From CADEFQ01 sp035433705 (GTDB taxonomy: Bacteria > Pseudomonadota > Gammaproteobacteria > Steroidobacterales > Steroidobacteraceae), in the NCBI GenBank assembly GCA_035433705.1, contig DAORVK010000088.1:1-9040 (forward strand): a DNA stretch of 9,040 bases, in the 5' to 3' direction. How positions within the stretch are numbered: the first letter of the stretch is position 1; each line of letters opens with the position of its first letter. Below the pieces are notes generated by a model, which worked only from the letters and a program-made list of their open reading frames with translations, did not search any database and was not told the origin of the DNA. The position numbers and the translations under genes were made by a program. Below are positions 5,990 to 9,040 of the stretch, one piece after another.

Positions 5990-7842
5990 GCAAATACAAG
6001 CAACGCATTGCCGGGCCGCCCCATCACGCTCGCGCCTGAGGTGATGTAGACCGTGCCCCCGCTCACCACGACGGGATAGCCACCGACCTGACCGCCGCGC
6101 GCCTCGATCCCGTTCACGGCGGCCACGGGCACGGCGGTGTCCACATCCCAAAGCAGCCGCCCATCGGACGTCGAGTAGGCGCGCACGTGCCCGTCCCAAC
6201 CGCCAGCAAACACTGCGCCCGGTATCGCCGTGGTCGCTGCGACCTTGGCGCTGCTGCAGGTGCAGGTATTCACATCGGTGCACGCAGCCGGCGCGCCGGC
6301 AAGCCAGCTGCAGACTGGTGGCTCTGACTCGAGGCGCCAGCGCATCTTGCCGGTCGCAAGATTGATTGCGACGAGGCCTCCTGCCCGTTCCGGAGGCAAC
6401 ACGACCGTATCGGCGATCGGGACGTAGACCGTGCGGGCGTCGGCCGCAAACCCGTACATGATGCCGCCGAGATCCCCGCCTTTGCCGACCTTGCGACTCC
6501 AGAGCGTGCGCCCCCGGGCGCCCGGGTCGAGGGCATACACCCAGCCCCACTTGCTGCCGACGAGAAGCATGTCCTTGCCATCCGGCAGGGTGTGCACCAT
6601 CACCTGGGTGCTCATCGAGAACATGTTGCGACAGTCGCTCTCGCCGGCCTCGTGGCAGATGCGCGAGCGGTCTTTTTCGGCGGGCATGAACTGCCGCTGC
6701 CAGCGGTGAGCCCCCGTCTCCATATCGAAGGCGATCACCGAGTAGGCGCCTGCGGGATTCTCGCGCCTGTAGGCTTCGGCCGTCGCCGCATACACAAGCT
6801 TGCGCCGGGTATCGATTCCGAGTGGTGTGTACACCGAGCCACCGGCCGGTGCGAAGTGCTGCACGGCCTCAGCGCTCGCCTTCGGCAGCGGCTTCGGCTC
6901 TTCCTGCACCGTGTAGCTCTTCCAGAGGAGCTTGCCGCTCGCGGCATCGAGCGCGGCGACACTGCCGCGATGTGTACAGCAGGCATAACCCGGGTCGTGA
7001 GTGAGCGGATCCTCCATCCCCGAGACCGGTGCGTACACCCGCCCCTCGTACACGACGGGCGGCGCGGTGATACGCGCGAGGGGATGCGTCTCGACCGGCG
7101 TCCTCCACAGCAAGGCGCCGCTGGTCGCATCGAGTGCCGTGACGGCGCTCTGGTCATCACCGAAGAAGACGCCTATACGTCCACCGGCCGCGTTGTCGGG
7201 GCCGATCGCCGCAATCGTGACCGCACGCACTGTGCGTCCACTGTCAAAGCTCCAGTAACTGCAGCCGGTCCGTGCATCGAGCGAATGCACCTGCCCGTCC
7301 CCCGAGGCGAGAAACACCCGCCCACCCGCCACCTGGACCGGCCCCGACGCACCCTCCGGGTACGCAAAGGCCCATTTCAGTTTCAAACGAGACAGATCCT
7401 CGGCCCGCAGCCCGGGCTCCGGCTCGTAGCGGCTGCCCGCGACATCGCGCCCGATGACGGGCCAGTCACCTTTGTTCACCGCGACCGGCGCACCCGGCTG
7501 CGCGCAGCGATTGGCGGCCGGTCGCGCCTCCTGGCCGGGCTCGCGACCGGTGAGAAAGGCGGCCAGGTCAGCGATTTCGGCGTCGCTCAATCCTTCCGCC
7601 ATCGGGCGCATGGTGCCGCGGGCAAGCGCCCGCACGACCGCATTCGGTGAGCGAAAGCCGAGCAGCAGCCGCGGCGGCACACGATCGTGCGGGTGATCAT
7701 GGCAGGCTGCGCAGCGCTGCGCATAGAGCGTTTCACCACGCTCGGCCGCGGCGGCCGGGACGCCGAGCAGCAGCGCCAGCCACAATGCGCTGCCGATTCC
7801 GGGCCCTGTCAGCACATTCCAAAAAGATACAGGTCGAGTCAT
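5974..7842 (-). CDS. Exported cytochrome c-PQQ beta-propeller dehydrogenase (polyvinyl-alcohol dehydrogenase-like)
   Basis: 622 residues. A signal peptide (hydrophobic GSALWLALLLGVPAAAA, about 17-33) sends it to the periplasm. A class I cytochrome c domain follows: CAACH (44-48) binds one haem, with Met78 or Met81 in GTMRPM as axial ligand. From about 125 an eight-bladed quinoprotein propeller begins (WPVIGRDVAGSRYEP), with repeats such as VHSLDARTG, VTALDATSGALLW, VAALDAASGKLLW and VYALDPG. Adjacent cysteines in YACCTHRGS (288-289) match the vicinal disulfide over PQQ in quinoprotein alcohol dehydrogenases. An N-terminal haem plus a PQQ propeller is the layout of polyvinyl-alcohol dehydrogenase; electrons would pass from substrate to PQQ to haem to the respiratory chain. 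The cysteine-rich patch at 511-529 (C511, C521, C527, C529) is extra. AAGGAT, about eight bases before the ATG and touching the upstream stop, indicates operon translation with the FAD gene. Substrate is unknown. Confidence 0.85.
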   Translation of the reverse strand: MTRPVSFWNVLTGPGIGSALWLALLLGVPAAAAERGETLYAQRCAACHDHPHDRVPPRLLLGFRSPNAVVRALARGTMRPMAEGLSDAEIADLAAFLTGREPGQEARPAANRCAQPGAPVAVNKGDWPVIGRDVAGSRYEPEPGLRAEDLSRLKLKWAFAYPEGASGPVQVAGGRVFLASGDGQVHSLDARTGCSYWSFDSGRTVRAVTIAAIGPDNAAGGRIGVFFGDDQSAVTALDATSGALLWRTPVETHPLARITAPPVVYEGRVYAPVSGMEDPLTHDPGYACCTHRGSVAALDAASGKLLWKSYTVQEEPKPLPKASAEAVQHFAPAGGSVYTPLGIDTRRKLVYAATAEAYRRENPAGAYSVIAFDMETGAHRWQRQFMPAEKDRSRICHEAGESDCRNMFSMSTQVMVHTLPDGKDMLLVGSKWGWVYALDPGARGRTLWSRKVGKGGDLGGIMYGFAADARTVYVPIADTVVLPPERAGGLVAINLATGKMRWRLESEPPVCSWLAGAPAACTDVNTCTCSSAKVAATTAIPGAVFAGGWDGHVRAYSTSDGRLLWDVDTAVPVAAVNGIEARGGQVGGYPVVVSGGTVYITSGASVMGRPGNALLVFAVEAD

Positions 7843-7856
7843 TCACCGGATCCTTG

Positions 7857-9040
7857 TCAAGAAGCCCAGACCCGATCGATGCAGCGGGCCGCGGGGACCA
7901 GCAGATGGCGGATCTTGATCTCGAAGAGACGCGGAAAGCGGACGGCGTGCGGGGCGCGCAGCGGGAACATGAAGTCCTGCGGGCGCTCCTCGGCGAGTGC
8001 CTGTGCGACATTGCGCCCGAGCAGCGGGCCCATGACATTGCCCCAGGTACCGAGGTTCATCAATCCCACGACGCCGTCAGCGATCTGGTAGAGCCCGGGG
8101 AAATCGGCGTGCAGGGTCGCCGAAGTGCTCGAGGTCATGCCGGTCCAGTACCAGCCGGGTTCGATCGGCACCGCGCGACTCTCGGGCCAGGTGCGATGAA
8201 GGTAGCTCAGGAAAGCCTCGAAATAGCGTGCGGGGCGATCCGCCTGTCGCGGGCCCGGAATGGTGGCGGTCACGAGGCGACCGCGGCCATCCACGACCAT
8301 CGGGTAGAGGCCGGTGGGCACCTGCGCGAGCGCCGCGCGCGACGGGTTGATCACCTCGAGCAACGAGGGCGGCAGCGGCGCAGTTGCGAGACCACACGCC
8401 ACCAGTGGATAGCCAGCGCGCGTTACCTCGGGAAAGAATGCGTTGCCCGCATGTCCGTTCGTGCACAGCACGATGCGCGCCGCACGGACGCTGCCGCGAT
8501 GCGTGCGCACCTGCCAGCGTTCCCCCACCCTCGTGCAGGACACGACAGGCGAGTCGCCATGGACACGGACCCCGAGACGGGTGGCCGCTGCGGCCATGCC
8601 CTGCGTGAACCGGAAGGGATTCACGCGACCGCCCTCGCGCCAGTGCACTCCATGGCGGTAGCGGCGAGTGCCCAGCAACTCGTGCAGCTGAGCTGGACCC
8701 ACGGGTTCGACCTGGTAACCGTGTGCACGCCAGCGCGCGGCCATTTCCTCCAGCGACTTGCTGCGGCGCGTGACGGTTTGCACGACACCTGAGGGCGCAG
8801 CATCGGCATCAATGTGATGACGGCGGCAGAGATCGAAAACGATGTTCCGGTCCCTCACGAAGGTCTCGAGCAGCCGGGCGCCCCGGTCGGGCCAGTTATC
8901 GAGTGCCGCGAGCCCATCGAGCCACGGCTGTACGTGACCCGCGTTGCGGCCGGATGCGCCATTGGCGGGTTGGGCCGCCTCGAGAAGCACGGTCGGCACG
9001 GCGCGCTCACCGAGATGCAGCGCCACCGAAGTGCCGGCCA
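7857..9040 (-). CDS. FAD-dependent oxidoreductase, DAO/PuuB-like, 5' end outside window
   Basis: Partial: the frame stays open to the window edge, and the first visible residues, AGTSVALHLGERA, are the end of a GxGxxG Rossmann nucleotide-binding turn, so only about 20-50 N-terminal residues are lacking. The GTG at 9024-9026 is an internal valine codon. GASGRNAG, soon after the LLEAA strand end, is the second FAD-binding signature of D-amino-acid/gamma-glutamylputrescine oxidase types. Near the C-terminus GLMNLGTWGNVMGPLLGRNVAQAL is the closing FAD-binding segment, followed by a FPLRAPHAVRFPRLFE tail as in PuuB-like enzymes. The family oxidises amines or amino acids with transfer of electrons to FAD; the substrate here cannot be inferred. 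It is the upstream gene of a two-gene unit: its TGA lies 14 bp before the quinohaemoprotein start. Confidence 0.85.
   Translation of the reverse strand, partial: AGTSVALHLGERAVPTVLLEAAQPANGASGRNAGHVQPWLDGLAALDNWPDRGARLLETFVRDRNIVFDLCRRHHIDADAAPSGVVQTVTRRSKSLEEMAARWRAHGYQVEPVGPAQLHELLGTRRYRHGVHWREGGRVNPFRFTQGMAAAATRLGVRVHGDSPVVSCTRVGERWQVRTHRGSVRAARIVLCTNGHAGNAFFPEVTRAGYPLVACGLATAPLPPSLLEVINPSRAALAQVPTGLYPMVVDGRGRLVTATIPGPRQADRPARYFEAFLSYLHRTWPESRAVPIEPGWYWTGMTSSTSATLHADFPGLYQIADGVVGLMNLGTWGNVMGPLLGRNVAQALAEERPQDFMFPLRAPHAVRFPRLFEIKIRHLLVPAARCIDRVWAS

Noticed and set aside
6592..7650. Plus-strand ORF of 352 codons opposite the PQQ propeller
   Set aside because: Composition is arginine/histidine-rich as expected for an antisense frame, with no domain.
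7647..8792. Long plus-strand ORF of 381 codons opposite the FAD oxidoreductase and the start of the quinohaemoprotein gene
   Set aside because: No recognisable motif, and it lies wholly opposite two genes with clear catalytic signatures. Long antisense frames are expected in GC-rich DNA.

Overview
The window is GC-rich and uses GTG/TTG starts beside ATG. Its gene content (IS66-type TnpA, hipBA, a YecA/SEC-C protein, an M14 peptidase, a quinohaemoprotein) suggests a free-living Pseudomonadota bacterium; the exact lineage is inference and I cannot name a genus.

Positions 1-4380 look like an accessory region or genomic-island edge full of debris. An open chimeric ORF (130-789) joins the start of an IS66 TnpA to two pieces of a tyrosine integrase. 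On the minus strand follows a complete hipBA-type toxin-antitoxin operon (hipB 2201-2455, hipA 827-2182), preceded by what I read as four copies of a 22-bp dyad operator (2456-2595). Then come a minus-strand YecA/UPF0149 protein with a C-terminal SEC-C zinc motif (2847-3554), a broken fragment of a second, different hipA (about 3609-3884), and the 3' end of a DUF2075 (Schlafen group 3-like) helicase gene (about 3886-4380). Toxin-antitoxin genes, integrase and IS remnants and truncated helicase/kinase genes packed end to end are typical of a decaying defence or mobile island.

Positions 4381-9040 look like ordinary chromosomal metabolism. A SRPBCC/AHSA1-type protein (4524-4970, minus) is followed at once by a tiny lipoprotein-like ORF (4393-4521). 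Divergent from it is an M14-family zinc peptidase (about 5038-5958, plus). Converging on the peptidase is an apparent two-gene minus-strand operon: an FAD-dependent amine/amino-acid oxidoreductase (7857 to beyond the window end at 9040), then an exported cytochrome c-PQQ beta-propeller dehydrogenase resembling polyvinyl-alcohol dehydrogenase (5974-7842). The two are 14 bp apart and the ribosome site of the second lies by the stop of the first, so they are probably made together for periplasmic/cytosolic oxidation of an alcohol or amine-type substrate; the substrate cannot be read from sequence.

No tRNA, rRNA, CRISPR array or complete insertion sequence was seen. The most interesting signal is the four-site operator array in front of hipBA.
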